This document shows, piece by piece, positions 8,201 through 16,126 of a DNA stretch of 40,452 nt (position 1 is its first letter; each line of letters starts with the position of its first letter). Made by a program: the position numbers and the translations under genes. This stretch comes from Prevotella sp. (GTDB taxonomy: Bacteria > Bacteroidota > Bacteroidia > Bacteroidales > Bacteroidaceae). Location: NCBI GenBank assembly GCA_017615355.1, contig JAGAAJ010000060.1, positions 1-40,452 on the forward strand. Reading direction: 5' to 3'. The notes below the pieces were generated by a model. The model worked only from the letters and a program-made list of their open reading frames with translations. It ran no database searches and was not told where the DNA came from.

Positions 8201-9193
8201 ATGGAACAGAATCAAGCAAAGAAACAGCACAATAATATATTGTTGGCCATCCTCGGCTTTGTCATCGTTGTAGCCATCGTGGCCATGATTGGCTATTTCA
8301 CCTTCGACCGCGACCCTGAAGTCATCCAGGGACAGGTGGAAGTGTCGGAATACCGTGTATCGAGCAAGGTGCCTGGGCGCATCAAGGAGATTCGCGTCAG
8401 AGAGGGCGACTTCGTCCGTGCCGGCGATACGCTGGCCATCCTCGAAGCCCCTGAGGTGATGGCGAAGATGCAGCAGGCACAGGGCGCTGAGGAAGCCGCT
8501 GCCGCCCTGGAGCAGATGGCTCGCAACGGAGCCCGCAAGGAGCAGATTGAAGGAGCCTTCCAGCTGCTGCAGCAGGCAAAGGCAGGCTTGGAGATACACG
8601 AAAAGTCCTACCAGCGTGCGCAGAACCTCTTCGACGAGGGTGTCATCAGCGCCCAGAAACGCGACGAGGCCGAGGCACTCTACAAGTCATCGCAGGCACA
8701 GGTGAAGGCTGCCCAGAGCCAGTATGATATGGCTGTGAACGGTGCCCGTCAGGAGGAGCGACTGGCTGCCCAGGCACAGGTGAACCGTGCCAGAGGCGCT
8801 GTGCAGGAGGTGAACGCCTACATCGGCGAGACGGTGCAGATAGCACAGATGGACGGCGAGGTGAGCAGCATCTATCCCAAGGTGGGTGAGCTCGTCGGCA
8901 CAGGCAGTCCCATCATGACCATCTCGATGATGGACGATATGTGGGGCACGTTCAATGTGCGCGAGGATCAGCTGAAGGGCATGAAGGTGGGCGAGGAGTT
9001 CTCGTGCTTCGTTCCTGCCTTCGGCAAGGATATCAAGATGAAGGTCTATCACATGAAGGACCAGGGCACCTACGCCGTGTGGAAGGCCACAAAGACCAAC
9101 GGCCAGTACGACCTGAAGACCTTCGAGGTGAAGGCCCGTCCCGTCGAGACCATCGAGGGTCTGCGGCCTGGCATGAGTCTGGTAATCAAGTGA
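8201..9193 (+). CDS. HlyD-family periplasmic adaptor subunit
   Basis: The membrane-fusion protein that links the inner-membrane permease to the TolC-like channel. The 330-residue protein has an N-terminal membrane anchor (LLAILGFVIVVAIVAMIGYF), a first biotinyl-lipoyl half (EVSEYRVSSKVPGRIKEIRVREGDFVRAGD), a long alpha-hairpin (residues about 85-205) and the second lipoyl half (GETVQIAQMDGEVSSIYPKV). The beta-barrel segment DDMWGTFNVREDQLKGMKVG follows, and the C-terminus ends GLRPGMSLVIK, typical of YbhG/EmrA-like adaptors. It stands 1 bp before the first ABC-2 permease, so they are co-translated. Substrate unknown. Confidence 0.92.
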   Translation: MEQNQAKKQHNNILLAILGFVIVVAIVAMIGYFTFDRDPEVIQGQVEVSEYRVSSKVPGRIKEIRVREGDFVRAGDTLAILEAPEVMAKMQQAQGAEEAAAALEQMARNGARKEQIEGAFQLLQQAKAGLEIHEKSYQRAQNLFDEGVISAQKRDEAEALYKSSQAQVKAAQSQYDMAVNGARQEERLAAQAQVNRARGAVQEVNAYIGETVQIAQMDGEVSSIYPKVGELVGTGSPIMTISMMDDMWGTFNVREDQLKGMKVGEEFSCFVPAFGKDIKMKVYHMKDQGTYAVWKATKTNGQYDLKTFEVKARPVETIEGLRPGMSLVIK

Positions 9194-9194
9194 G

Positions 9195-10358
9195 ATGTTG
9201 AAGCGGATACCACAAATAGCCTTTCGCGAGTGCCGCCGCCTATGGCAGAATCCCATCTACGGATTCTGCATGGTGGTGTTCCCATTGCTGGTGGTATTCT
9301 TCTTCACGTCGCTGATGCACGAGGGACTGCCGCAGGATATGCCTGTGGGCGTGGTGGACGAGGACAACACGTCGACGACACGCGCCCTGGTGCAGCGCCT
9401 CGACGCCTTCCAGAACTCGAAGGTGGTGGCACACTACCCTACCCTCAGCGATGCCCGTCGCGCCATCCAGCACAACGAGATCTACGGATTCCTCTACATC
9501 CCCAAGGGCACTACCGATAACCTGCTGGCCAGCCGTCAGCCGAAGATTTCTTATTACTATACGCTGACTAGCATCGCAGCCGGCTCGCTGGTGTTCAAGG
9601 ATATGAAGACTATCAGCATACTAGGCTCTGCCGCCGTAGGACAGGCCACGATGCGTGCGAAGGGCTTCACGGAGGACCAGATACAGACATTCCTGCAACC
9701 CATCCGCATCGACCTGCATCAGATCAGCAATCCGCAGACGAACTACAACGTCTATCTCTCCACGATGCTCATCCCAGGTCTGATGATGCTGTTTATGTTC
9801 CTCATCACGGCCTATTCGATAGGCACGGAGCTGAAGTTCAACACGTCGAAGGAGTGGATGCAGGCCGCCAACAACAACATCCTTGTGGCATTGACAGGCA
9901 AGCTGCTGCCGCAGACGCTCATCTTCCTGCTGATCACCTTCTTCTACGAATTCTACGTCTTCGGCATCCTGCGTTGGCCTCACCCTGGCGGCGTGGGTAT
10001 GATTGTGCTCTTAGGCGTGCTCCACGTGCTGGCAGCACAGGGATTCGGCGTCTTCGCCTTCGGCCTGATGCCGTCGCTGCGCATGTCGATGAGTATCTGC
10101 TCGCTATGGGCTGTGCTCAGCTTCTCGATGGCAGGCTCGGCCTTCCCCATCATCGGCATGGACGGACCGCTGCAGGCCGCCAGCTGGCTCTTCCCCTTGC
10201 GCCACTACTACATGCTCTATCAGATCTGCGTCTTCAACGGCTATCCGCTGCTCGAGGCGTGGTTCCACTTTGCAGCCCTCGTGGGCTTTGCCCTCCTGCC
10301 CTGGCTGGTGCTGAAGAAGATCAAGAATGCAATGCTTAACTACGTCTACATACCATGA
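9195..10358 (+). CDS. ABC-2 type transporter permease, first copy
   Basis: An inner-membrane permease of the ABC-2/YhgE-Pip type (YbhS/YbhR-like). The 387-residue protein has one N-terminal membrane helix (YGFCMVVFPLLVVFFFTS), a large periplasmic domain beginning MPVGVVDEDNTSTTRALVQ, and five or six C-terminal helices from about residue 190. It pairs with the next gene, with a 4-bp start-stop overlap (ATGA). In known systems two such permeases form the channel with a cytoplasmic ATPase, but no ATPase gene is present in this operon. Confidence 0.9.
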   Translation: MLKRIPQIAFRECRRLWQNPIYGFCMVVFPLLVVFFFTSLMHEGLPQDMPVGVVDEDNTSTTRALVQRLDAFQNSKVVAHYPTLSDARRAIQHNEIYGFLYIPKGTTDNLLASRQPKISYYYTLTSIAAGSLVFKDMKTISILGSAAVGQATMRAKGFTEDQIQTFLQPIRIDLHQISNPQTNYNVYLSTMLIPGLMMLFMFLITAYSIGTELKFNTSKEWMQAANNNILVALTGKLLPQTLIFLLITFFYEFYVFGILRWPHPGGVGMIVLLGVLHVLAAQGFGVFAFGLMPSLRMSMSICSLWAVLSFSMAGSAFPIIGMDGPLQAASWLFPLRHYYMLYQICVFNGYPLLEAWFHFAALVGFALLPWLVLKKIKNAMLNYVYIP

Positions 10359-11584
10359 ACAGGATTTCAGAAGCCATACATGATACCTGCTACATCTGGT
10401 GGGACGAGATGAAGCAGGTGGTGAAGGACGAGGGCGTGCTCATCTTCTTCATCCTCGTGCCGCTGCTCTATCCGCTGCTCTATTCATGGATATATAATAA
10501 TGAGGTGGTGCGCGATGTGCCCGTGGTGGTGGTAGACGACTGCCACTCGCCGCTGTCGCGACAGTTTACGCGCCAATGCGACGCCTCGCCCGACGTGAAG
10601 GTTCTCTCGTATGCTGCCGATATGGACGAGGCGCAGTCGCTGCTCAGCCGTCAGGTGGCGCGAGGCATCTACTATATCCCCAGCGATTTCGAGACCCGTA
10701 TCAACCGCATGGAGCAGGCCACCATCGGCGTCTACTGCGACATGAGCCTCATGCTGGCCTATAAAGCCATCTACATGACGGCGCGGCTTGTGAGTCTTGA
10801 GATGGGTGCCGACATTCAGACGAAGCTGGGACAGCACTTCACCACACGTGATGAGCAGATAGCCGCCAAGCCGCTGCAGGCCGAGGAGGTGGCGATGTAT
10901 AACCCCACAGGAGGCTACGGCTCGTTCATCATCCCTGCCGTTCTCATCCTCATCATCCAGCAGACGCTCGTCCTGGGCATCGGCCTCTCGGCAGGAACGG
11001 CACGCGAGCGCAACCGCTACCGTAACCTCATACCTATCTCGCGTCACTACAACGGCATGTTCCGCATCGTGGGCGGCAAGGCCCTCTGCTACTTCATGAT
11101 CTACGCTGTGCTGACTGCCTACCTCGTGCTCGTCGTGCCACGACTCTTCGGCTTCACCAGCATAGGGCGATGGGATCAGCTGGCAGTCTTCCTCCTACCC
11201 TACCTGCTCGACTGCATTTTCTTCGGAATGGTAGTGTCGTGTATGGTGCGCTATCGCGAGAATGTCATGCTGCTCGTGGTGTTCATCTCCATCCCGCTGC
11301 TCTTCCTCACAGGCGTCAGCTGGCCGCAGAGCAGCATCCCAGGCTTCTGGCAGGGCATCTCGTGGCTGTTCCCCTCCACCTTCGGCGTACGCGGCTTTAT
11401 CCGTATCAATGAAATGGGCGGCACGCTAAGTGACGTGCTGCCCGAATATCAGGTGCTGTGGGTGCAGGGACTCATCTATTTCATCATCGCCTGCCTGGTC
11501 TATCGCTATCAGATCTTCCTTGCTCGCCAAGATGCCCGCGAGCGCCTCAGCAATATTCAGCAGGCCAGCAGCCAGGAAGAATAA
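10355..11584 (+). CDS. ABC-2 type transporter permease, second copy
   Basis: The 409-residue partner of the preceding permease with the same plan: N-terminal helix (LIFFILVPLLYPLLYSWIY), periplasmic domain opening VPVVVVDDCHSPLSRQFTRQ, and C-terminal helices including YGSFIIPAVLILIIQQTLVLGIG and LLVVFISIPLLFLTGVSWP. Low identity to the first copy suggests an old duplication and a heterodimer. It is the last gene of the operon and converges on the nucleotidase gene, 24 bp away, with no clear terminator hairpin between. Confidence 0.9.
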   Translation: MNRISEAIHDTCYIWWDEMKQVVKDEGVLIFFILVPLLYPLLYSWIYNNEVVRDVPVVVVDDCHSPLSRQFTRQCDASPDVKVLSYAADMDEAQSLLSRQVARGIYYIPSDFETRINRMEQATIGVYCDMSLMLAYKAIYMTARLVSLEMGADIQTKLGQHFTTRDEQIAAKPLQAEEVAMYNPTGGYGSFIIPAVLILIIQQTLVLGIGLSAGTARERNRYRNLIPISRHYNGMFRIVGGKALCYFMIYAVLTAYLVLVVPRLFGFTSIGRWDQLAVFLLPYLLDCIFFGMVVSCMVRYRENVMLLVVFISIPLLFLTGVSWPQSSIPGFWQGISWLFPSTFGVRGFIRINEMGGTLSDVLPEYQVLWVQGLIYFIIACLVYRYQIFLARQDARERLSNIQQASSQEE

Positions 11585-11608
11585 AACCCTTTCCCCAGAC
11601 TTTTCGTT

Positions 11609-13417
11609 TTATCTGCTTCCGAAGAGCAGCTGGCGGTCGCGTTTGGCAGCGGGCTTAGTCCATTGCTCAGGCACGAATTTCCAGTTGTTGGCGGCCTTGG
11701 GACGGACGGTGCCCATGCGCTCGATCTCCCCCATGAGATAGTGGCGCAGGTCGAGCTCGCTCTGATAGATGATGCGGCTCTGCAGCGAGTCGCGAGGGAT
11801 GCCGGCCCCATGCACGATGAGGTCGCCGCCGCCATTGGCGCGATAGCTGTTCATCACCACCTTGTACGTCTTGTTCTCGTCGAAGGGCTCGCCGTTGCTC
11901 ATGCGGAGGATGCTGACCTTCTGGCCATTGGGTTTGGTAACGTCCACCTCATAGTCGATGCCTGATGCTGAATCGAAGTTGAAGGTGAGGTTCTTGAAGC
12001 CCATGCGCTGCTGGTCGCCTGTGCTGGCATCGTTGAGCAGCAGCAGGTGGTCGTCAGGACATTGCATCGTGTTCACCCACAGGTCGTAGCTCATCTCGAG
12101 GTGTCCGCGAATCTCGCGTCCTGTCATATTGAGGACGTAGAGCTGATTCTCATAGCGGTAGAGCTTGAACATATCAGCCACGGTGACAGGGCCTTTGTCG
12201 ATGCTGGCGTTGAAGGACAGCGGTGCGTTCAGCGAGATGTCGGCGCCAGTCAGCTGCAGCTGCATCTTGTGGATGAAGTCGATGAAGGCGGAGTTGCCGA
12301 AATAGGCATCCTGCGTAGAGCAGCCGTTGGCGAAGGTGCCGATTCGGCGTCCCACGAAGTCCTTGATGCGGTCGATGGTGGGCTGGAAGTGTGTCACCAT
12401 TTCCTCGTCTATCTCTTCGTTGCGGATGTCGACGATGTTGCCCTTGAAGCGCTTGTCCACCAGCCTACCACCCTCGTAGGTGAGGGTGACGGTGGCCTCG
12501 GCTATGTTGCGGCCGAAACACGAAGGATCGAGGCAGAGCACCTCGCGGCCCGACGGGCTCTTGATAATTTCGTTGTGCACCTGGTGGTCGTGTCCGAAGA
12601 AGATGGCGTCAAAGCCGTCCACTTGCTGTGCCACGAGCTGTGTGGCATCCTCCTCGAGGCCGTCGTCCATCGTGATGCCGCCATTGAGGCCGCTATGGAA
12701 GAGGCCGATGATGAGGTCGGGCTTCTCCACCTGCTGGATATACTTCACCCAGCGGCGTGCGCTGACAATCATATCCTCGAACTCCAGCCCCTGCCACAGG
12801 CTCTCGTTCAGCCAAGCGCCGATGGTGGGAGTAATCATGCCGAGGACGGCGATCTTGATGGTGGAAGGTTGATGGTTGATGGTGGATGGTGGAAGGAGAT
12901 TTCTCTCAATGATGGCATAGGGCCTAACGTAGGGCAGGCGAGTCTCGCGGTCGATGATATTGGCAGCAATGACAGGACATTGCACCTCGCCTATCCACTT
13001 GTCGTAGACCTTATGGCCCGTCTCCACATCGTGGTTGCCTATGGCCTCCACGTCGTAGCCCATGTAGTTGACGACCTGTGCGGCAAGGTTCTCATCATCA
13101 CGCATGACGTAGTTCGACCAGTAGGTGCAGGGCTGTCCCTGCAGGATATCGCCGTTATCGAGGAGCAGCAGGCGGTCGCCATACTGCTGCCGCTGCTGCT
13201 TGATATAGGTGTTGGCCCTTGCCGACGTGCCGTTCAGTGCACGTCCGTTGACAAAGTCATAGGGGAAGAAGTGGCCGTGAATGTCGCTGGTCTCAATAAT
13301 CTTCAGCTCCACAGTCTGCGCAGATAAAGAGATGAGTGATAAGTGATAAGCGACAAGTGCCAGTAGTACACTGCCTATCCACTTTGCTCTCACTCCATAA
13401 TTTGTTTCTTTTCTCAT
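11609..13417 (-). CDS. Secreted 5'-nucleotidase / 2',3'-cyclic phosphodiesterase family protein
   Basis: A UshA/CpdB-like metallophosphoesterase that removes phosphate from nucleotides or cyclic nucleotides outside the cytoplasm; exact substrate unresolved. From the ATG at 13417 it is 602 residues. It has a signal peptide ending near SLSAQ and the dimetal motifs TSDIHGH (43-49), DNGD (87-90), GNHD (127-130), FHSG and GHDHQVHN. A C-terminal 5'-nucleotidase domain contains GADISLNAPLSF and NSYRANGGGD. The GTG at 13423 is also possible but less likely. Residues about 174-187 (LLPPSTINHQPSTI) are an in-frame insertion coded by a 7-bp repeat before the strand KIAVLGM. The signal-peptide core is also coded by a 7-bp repeat. 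It follows a small lipoprotein gene by 25 bp and is probably co-transcribed. Confidence 0.9.
   Translation of the reverse strand: MRKETNYGVRAKWIGSVLLALVAYHLSLISLSAQTVELKIIETSDIHGHFFPYDFVNGRALNGTSARANTYIKQQRQQYGDRLLLLDNGDILQGQPCTYWSNYVMRDDENLAAQVVNYMGYDVEAIGNHDVETGHKVYDKWIGEVQCPVIAANIIDRETRLPYVRPYAIIERNLLPPSTINHQPSTIKIAVLGMITPTIGAWLNESLWQGLEFEDMIVSARRWVKYIQQVEKPDLIIGLFHSGLNGGITMDDGLEEDATQLVAQQVDGFDAIFFGHDHQVHNEIIKSPSGREVLCLDPSCFGRNIAEATVTLTYEGGRLVDKRFKGNIVDIRNEEIDEEMVTHFQPTIDRIKDFVGRRIGTFANGCSTQDAYFGNSAFIDFIHKMQLQLTGADISLNAPLSFNASIDKGPVTVADMFKLYRYENQLYVLNMTGREIRGHLEMSYDLWVNTMQCPDDHLLLLNDASTGDQQRMGFKNLTFNFDSASGIDYEVDVTKPNGQKVSILRMSNGEPFDENKTYKVVMNSYRANGGGDLIVHGAGIPRDSLQSRIIYQSELDLRHYLMGEIERMGTVRPKAANNWKFVPEQWTKPAAKRDRQLLFGSR
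12856..12895 (-). repeat. In-frame heptamer repeat inside the nucleotidase gene
   Basis: On the plus strand: GATGGTG, GAAGGTT, GATGGTT, GATGGTG, GATGGTG, in 7-bp register. Read on the coding strand it gives PPSTINHQPSTI between conserved segments. Confidence 0.75.
13331..13361 (-). repeat. Heptamer repeat in the nucleotidase signal peptide
   Basis: Plus strand units GAGTGAT, AAGTGAT, AAGCGAC, AAGTGCC. On the coding strand it gives the hydrophobic stretch LVAYHLSLISLS. Confidence 0.65.
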
Positions 13418-13419
13418 GG

Positions 13420-13441
13420 CCACTTATCACTTATCGCTTCA
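13420..13441 (-). repeat. Heptamer repeat between lipoprotein and nucleotidase genes
   Basis: CACTTAT, CACTTAT, CGCTTCA on the plus strand, filling almost all of the 25-bp spacer before the nucleotidase ATG. The unit is the reverse complement of the one in the signal-peptide repeat nearby (AAGTGAT). Confidence 0.6.
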
Positions 13442-13442
13442 A

Positions 13443-13973
13443 TTACTTGAATTTGATGGACTGGAACACGTGCTTGGCTACGTCGCCGCCCAACTTGTCT
13501 TCAAAGCCTGTTTCGTAACAAATACTCACGACGACGTACTTGCTGCCCTTGAAAACATGATAGTCAGTCTGAGTCAGCTCGTCACCAGGGATAGTATAGG
13601 TGAAATAGTCGTCGCCGAGTTCCTCGTTTATGATTTCCTTGTTCTCAGTCCAGAAGGCATAGTCATCCTTCACTTTCTCAGGAGTATACTCCTCGCCGAA
13701 GATCTGCTCGCCACCAGTAATGTCGATACGGTTGAAAGTAACGCCCTCCTCGCCATCATACGAGAAGATAGTGCCATTATCTTCCGTCAGGGTCTCGCGC
13801 TTCGTCATATCGCCAGGCACCTCTACCGAGTAGCCGTAGTTGTCGTTGGTGTAGGTCTGCCAGGTCTGCTCCTGCTGTTCGGTCTGCTCGCCCTCGGTCT
13901 TCGTCTTCTTGTTGTCACATGCTGTTGTCATCAAGGCCAATGCGGCCATTGCCATAAAAACAATCTTTTTCAT
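13443..13973 (-). CDS. Small lipoprotein of unknown function
   Basis: A 176-residue protein with a lipoprotein signal (LALMTTAC, Cys19), a short Lys/Glu/Gln linker (residues 20-40) and a compact alpha/beta domain. That domain begins TYTNDNYGYSVEVPGDM and ends AKHVFQSIKFK. The opening Y-x-V-EVPG and the closing F-x-SIKF strand recall PsbP-like or DUF1795-type stress lipoproteins, but I cannot assign it firmly. It has its own promoter (14018-14025) and is followed by the nucleotidase gene. Confidence 0.85.
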   Translation of the reverse strand: MKKIVFMAMAALALMTTACDNKKTKTEGEQTEQQEQTWQTYTNDNYGYSVEVPGDMTKRETLTEDNGTIFSYDGEEGVTFNRIDITGGEQIFGEEYTPEKVKDDYAFWTENKEIINEELGDDYFTYTIPGDELTQTDYHVFKGSKYVVVSICYETGFEDKLGGDVAKHVFQSIKFK

Positions 13974-14017
13974 TTTCTGTTCTGATTAAATAATGGGTAT
14001 TTTGAACTTTGAGGGTG

Positions 14018-14025
14018 CAAAGGTA
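14018..14025 (-). promoter_or_regulatory. -7 promoter element of the lipoprotein-nucleotidase unit
   Basis: TACCTTTG on the reverse strand, 44 bp before the lipoprotein start at 13973. It is divergent from the ATPase promoter at 14090-14097. Confidence 0.7.
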
Positions 14026-14066
14026 GGCAAAAATCCTCATAATCAGCAAACTTTTCTTCCATTTCT

Positions 14067-14097
14067 TTTGCCCTTTCAGAAAATAGTTGTATATTTG
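14067..14097 (+). promoter_or_regulatory. Promoter of the ATPase-DUF4435 operon
   Basis: TTTG at 14067-14070 (-33 element) and TATATTTG at 14090-14097 (-7 element), separated by 19 bp, a standard Bacteroidetes spacing. The ATG at 14119 follows 21 bp later. Confidence 0.7.
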
Positions 14098-14118
14098 CCC
14101 AATAATACCTAAAACGCT

Positions 14119-14952
14119 ATGCAAAAGTTTGCCGACTATATCAGCAAGATAGAGATAGACTCTCTATGGAGCGGAAAGAAACACATCGTGTGGGAGCTCG
14201 ACCCACGTGTAAACATCCTCAGCGGCATCAACGGCCAGGGCAAGTCCACCATCCTCAACAAAGTGGTGAAGGGTTTGTCGCAGGGAGGCGAGTTCCCCAG
14301 CCACATGCTGAAGGGTGTGCGCCTCGACGTCGTGCCTGAAGATGCCAAGTGGATTCGCTACGACATGATACGCTCGCTCGACAGCAGCCTCTCGCAGGTG
14401 TTTGCCGACGAGGAAGGCATGCTGCGCCAGGTGCTGCCCGTCATCAAGGGAGGAGGCGGCTCGCTGCTCGACTTCCAGCTCTATCATCTGCAGCGCAAAT
14501 ACCTAGACTATCAGGTGAACATCGGCAACCGCATCATCGCTGAGCTGCAGCAGGGCAATGCCGAGGCCGCCCAGCAGCTGAGCCAGAAGAAGACGCGCTT
14601 CCAGGACATGGTCGACGACCTGTTCCAGGACACGGGCAAGCACATCGTGCGCACGGAGAACGAGATACGCTTCACGCAGATCGGCGAGGTGCTCACCCCT
14701 TACCTGCTCAGCAGCGGCGAGAAGCAGATGCTCATCATCCTACTCACCGTCCTGGTGGAGGACGACCAGCACTACGTCCTGTTCATGGACGAGCCGGAGG
14801 TAAGCCTCCACATCGAGTGGCAGAAGCGCCTCATCGACCTCATCCTCGAACTGAACCCCAACGTGCAGATCATCCTCACCACCCACTCGCCAGCTGTGGT
14901 GATGAACGGCTGGGTGGATGCCGTCACCGAGGTAAGTGATATTACGAGCTAA
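14119..14952 (+). CDS. AAA/ABC-type ATPase paired with a DUF4435 protein (AriA-like)
   Basis: A 277-residue ABC-class ATPase of the AAA_21/OLD type. Walker A is GINGQGKST (36-44), the signature-like segment LLSSGEKQ spans 196-203, Walker B with catalytic glutamate is VLFMDEPE (220-227), and the switch histidine is in TTHSP (H256). Between Walker A and the signature there are only about 150 residues, with no long coiled coil, so it is a compact member. The next gene is a DUF4435 TOPRIM-like protein, the same pairing as in the PARIS anti-phage system (ATPase AriA, effector AriB). Whether this pair is defensive or a conserved chromosomal function is not shown by the sequence. It has its own promoter, and the spacer to the next gene is a heptamer repeat. 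Confidence 0.88.
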   Translation: MQKFADYISKIEIDSLWSGKKHIVWELDPRVNILSGINGQGKSTILNKVVKGLSQGGEFPSHMLKGVRLDVVPEDAKWIRYDMIRSLDSSLSQVFADEEGMLRQVLPVIKGGGGSLLDFQLYHLQRKYLDYQVNIGNRIIAELQQGNAEAAQQLSQKKTRFQDMVDDLFQDTGKHIVRTENEIRFTQIGEVLTPYLLSSGEKQMLIILLTVLVEDDQHYVLFMDEPEVSLHIEWQKRLIDLILELNPNVQIILTTHSPAVVMNGWVDAVTEVSDITS

Positions 14953-14988
14953 GAGGTGAGAGGTGAGAAGTAAAAGCTAAAAGCCAAG
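14953..14988 (+). repeat. Heptamer repeat between ATPase and DUF4435 genes
   Basis: GAGGTGA, GAGGTGA, GAAGTAA, AAGCTAA, AAGCCAA in exact 7-bp register, filling the spacer directly before the ATG at 14993. The units are purine-rich and may also affect ribosome loading. Confidence 0.75.
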
Positions 14989-14992
14989 TTCC

Positions 14993-16126
14993 ATGAGCTA
15001 TCGCCTGAGAGATAACGTCAACAACCAGTGGGTGGAAGCCGCCAATGCCCTGCGTGGCAAGAAGGCGCGTCGCCGCATCGTGGCCTATGTCGAGAGCTAC
15101 GACGACATCTACTTCTGGCGTACTGTGCTCTCGCGTTTCGAGGACGACCGCCGCTACTTCGAGGTGATGCTGCCCTCGAAGATGAACCTCACCAGGGGCA
15201 AGAAGTCGGTGCTGATGAACTTTATCAGGGGTGAGAGAATAGAGGAAAGAGGAGAGAGGAAAGAGGAAAGAGGAGAGAGGAAAGAGGAAAGAGAAATGAG
15301 AAGAGAGGAGAGATTGGGTGACTCGATGATTGCATGCGTCGATGCCGACTACGACTACCTGATACAGGGCGCCACCGACCAGTCGAGGAAAGTGCTGCAG
15401 AGCCCCTACGTCTTCCACACCTACGTCTACGCCATCGAGAACTACCAGTGCTATGCGCCCTCGCTGCACGACGTATGCGTGGCGGTGACACTCAACGACC
15501 ACCGCATCTTCGACTTCCGCGACTATTTCGCACGATTCTCCGAGGCCATTTTCCCACTCTTCGTATGGAGCATCATGTTCTACCGCAACGGCAACTATCC
15601 GCGATTCTCCATCAGCGACTTCAACCGCATTGCCGACCCTGGCGGTTTCACCGTGCAGAATCCTGACGCCTCGCTCAACAACGTGAAGCGCAAGGTGGGA
15701 GTGAAGATTCGCGAGCTGCAGCGACAGTATCCCAATGCCAAGGACGAATACCTGCACACCAAGGACGACCTGCGCCGGCTGGGCGTTACCCCGCAGTCCA
15801 CCTACCTCTACATCCAGGGCCACCACCTGTTCGACACCGTCGTGGCACCCATCCTCACCAAGGTGTGCAACCAGCTGCGACAGGAGCGGCAGACCGAGAT
15901 ATACCACGCACAGGCCCATCGCACGCAGAAACGAAATGAGATGTCCTGCTACGAAAACTCGCGGCAGGACATCAAAACCATGCTTAAGAAAAATACGGGC
16001 TATCAGCAGTGCCCGCTGTTCATTAGGCTGCAGGGCGACGTGGAGCGCTATCTCAAGAAGATGAACGCCAGCGCCAACGCTGCTACTACTCCTGAGCCGG
16101 CTGAGGCATCGGCTGATCAGGATTAG
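14993..16126 (+). CDS. DUF4435 (TOPRIM-like) protein, putative effector of the ATPase pair
   Basis: A 377-residue protein with a DUF4435 domain, a TOPRIM-related fold found in AriB of the PARIS system. The likely metal site is built from E34 in AYVESYDDIYFW and D117/D119 in ACVDADYDY. Other conserved segments are RGKKSVLMNF and HTYVYAIENYQCYAPSLHDV. The C-terminal half is basic and helical (RQDIKTMLKKNTGY). Between MNFIRG and SMIACVDADYDY lies a charged insertion (residues about 81-108, repeated ERGERKE and EER) coded by a 7-bp repeat. It sits right before the putative catalytic strand yet keeps the frame. The 3' end overlaps the convergent DUF4890 gene by 41 bp. Confidence 0.88.
   Translation: MSYRLRDNVNNQWVEAANALRGKKARRRIVAYVESYDDIYFWRTVLSRFEDDRRYFEVMLPSKMNLTRGKKSVLMNFIRGERIEERGERKEERGERKEEREMRREERLGDSMIACVDADYDYLIQGATDQSRKVLQSPYVFHTYVYAIENYQCYAPSLHDVCVAVTLNDHRIFDFRDYFARFSEAIFPLFVWSIMFYRNGNYPRFSISDFNRIADPGGFTVQNPDASLNNVKRKVGVKIRELQRQYPNAKDEYLHTKDDLRRLGVTPQSTYLYIQGHHLFDTVVAPILTKVCNQLRQERQTEIYHAQAHRTQKRNEMSCYENSRQDIKTMLKKNTGYQQCPLFIRLQGDVERYLKKMNASANAATTPEPAEASADQD
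15231..15314 (+). repeat. In-frame heptamer repeat in the DUF4435 gene
   Basis: About twelve units of GAAAGAG or GAGAGAG (with AAATGAG and AAGAGAG variants) in 7-bp register. This is the longest array in the window. It encodes a Glu/Arg/Lys-rich segment of about 28 residues. Confidence 0.85.

Noticed and set aside
11585-11608. Terminator between the convergent permease and nucleotidase genes
   Set aside because: The 24-bp spacer has no inverted repeat that I can find.
12047-13327. 426-codon plus-strand open frame opposite the nucleotidase
   Set aside because: The nucleotidase strand has all metal-binding motifs. The plus-strand frame has no promoter or family features.
15231-15314. Repeat array considered as a CRISPR
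   Set aside because: The units are 7 bp without spacers and lie in frame within a gene. No cas gene is present.
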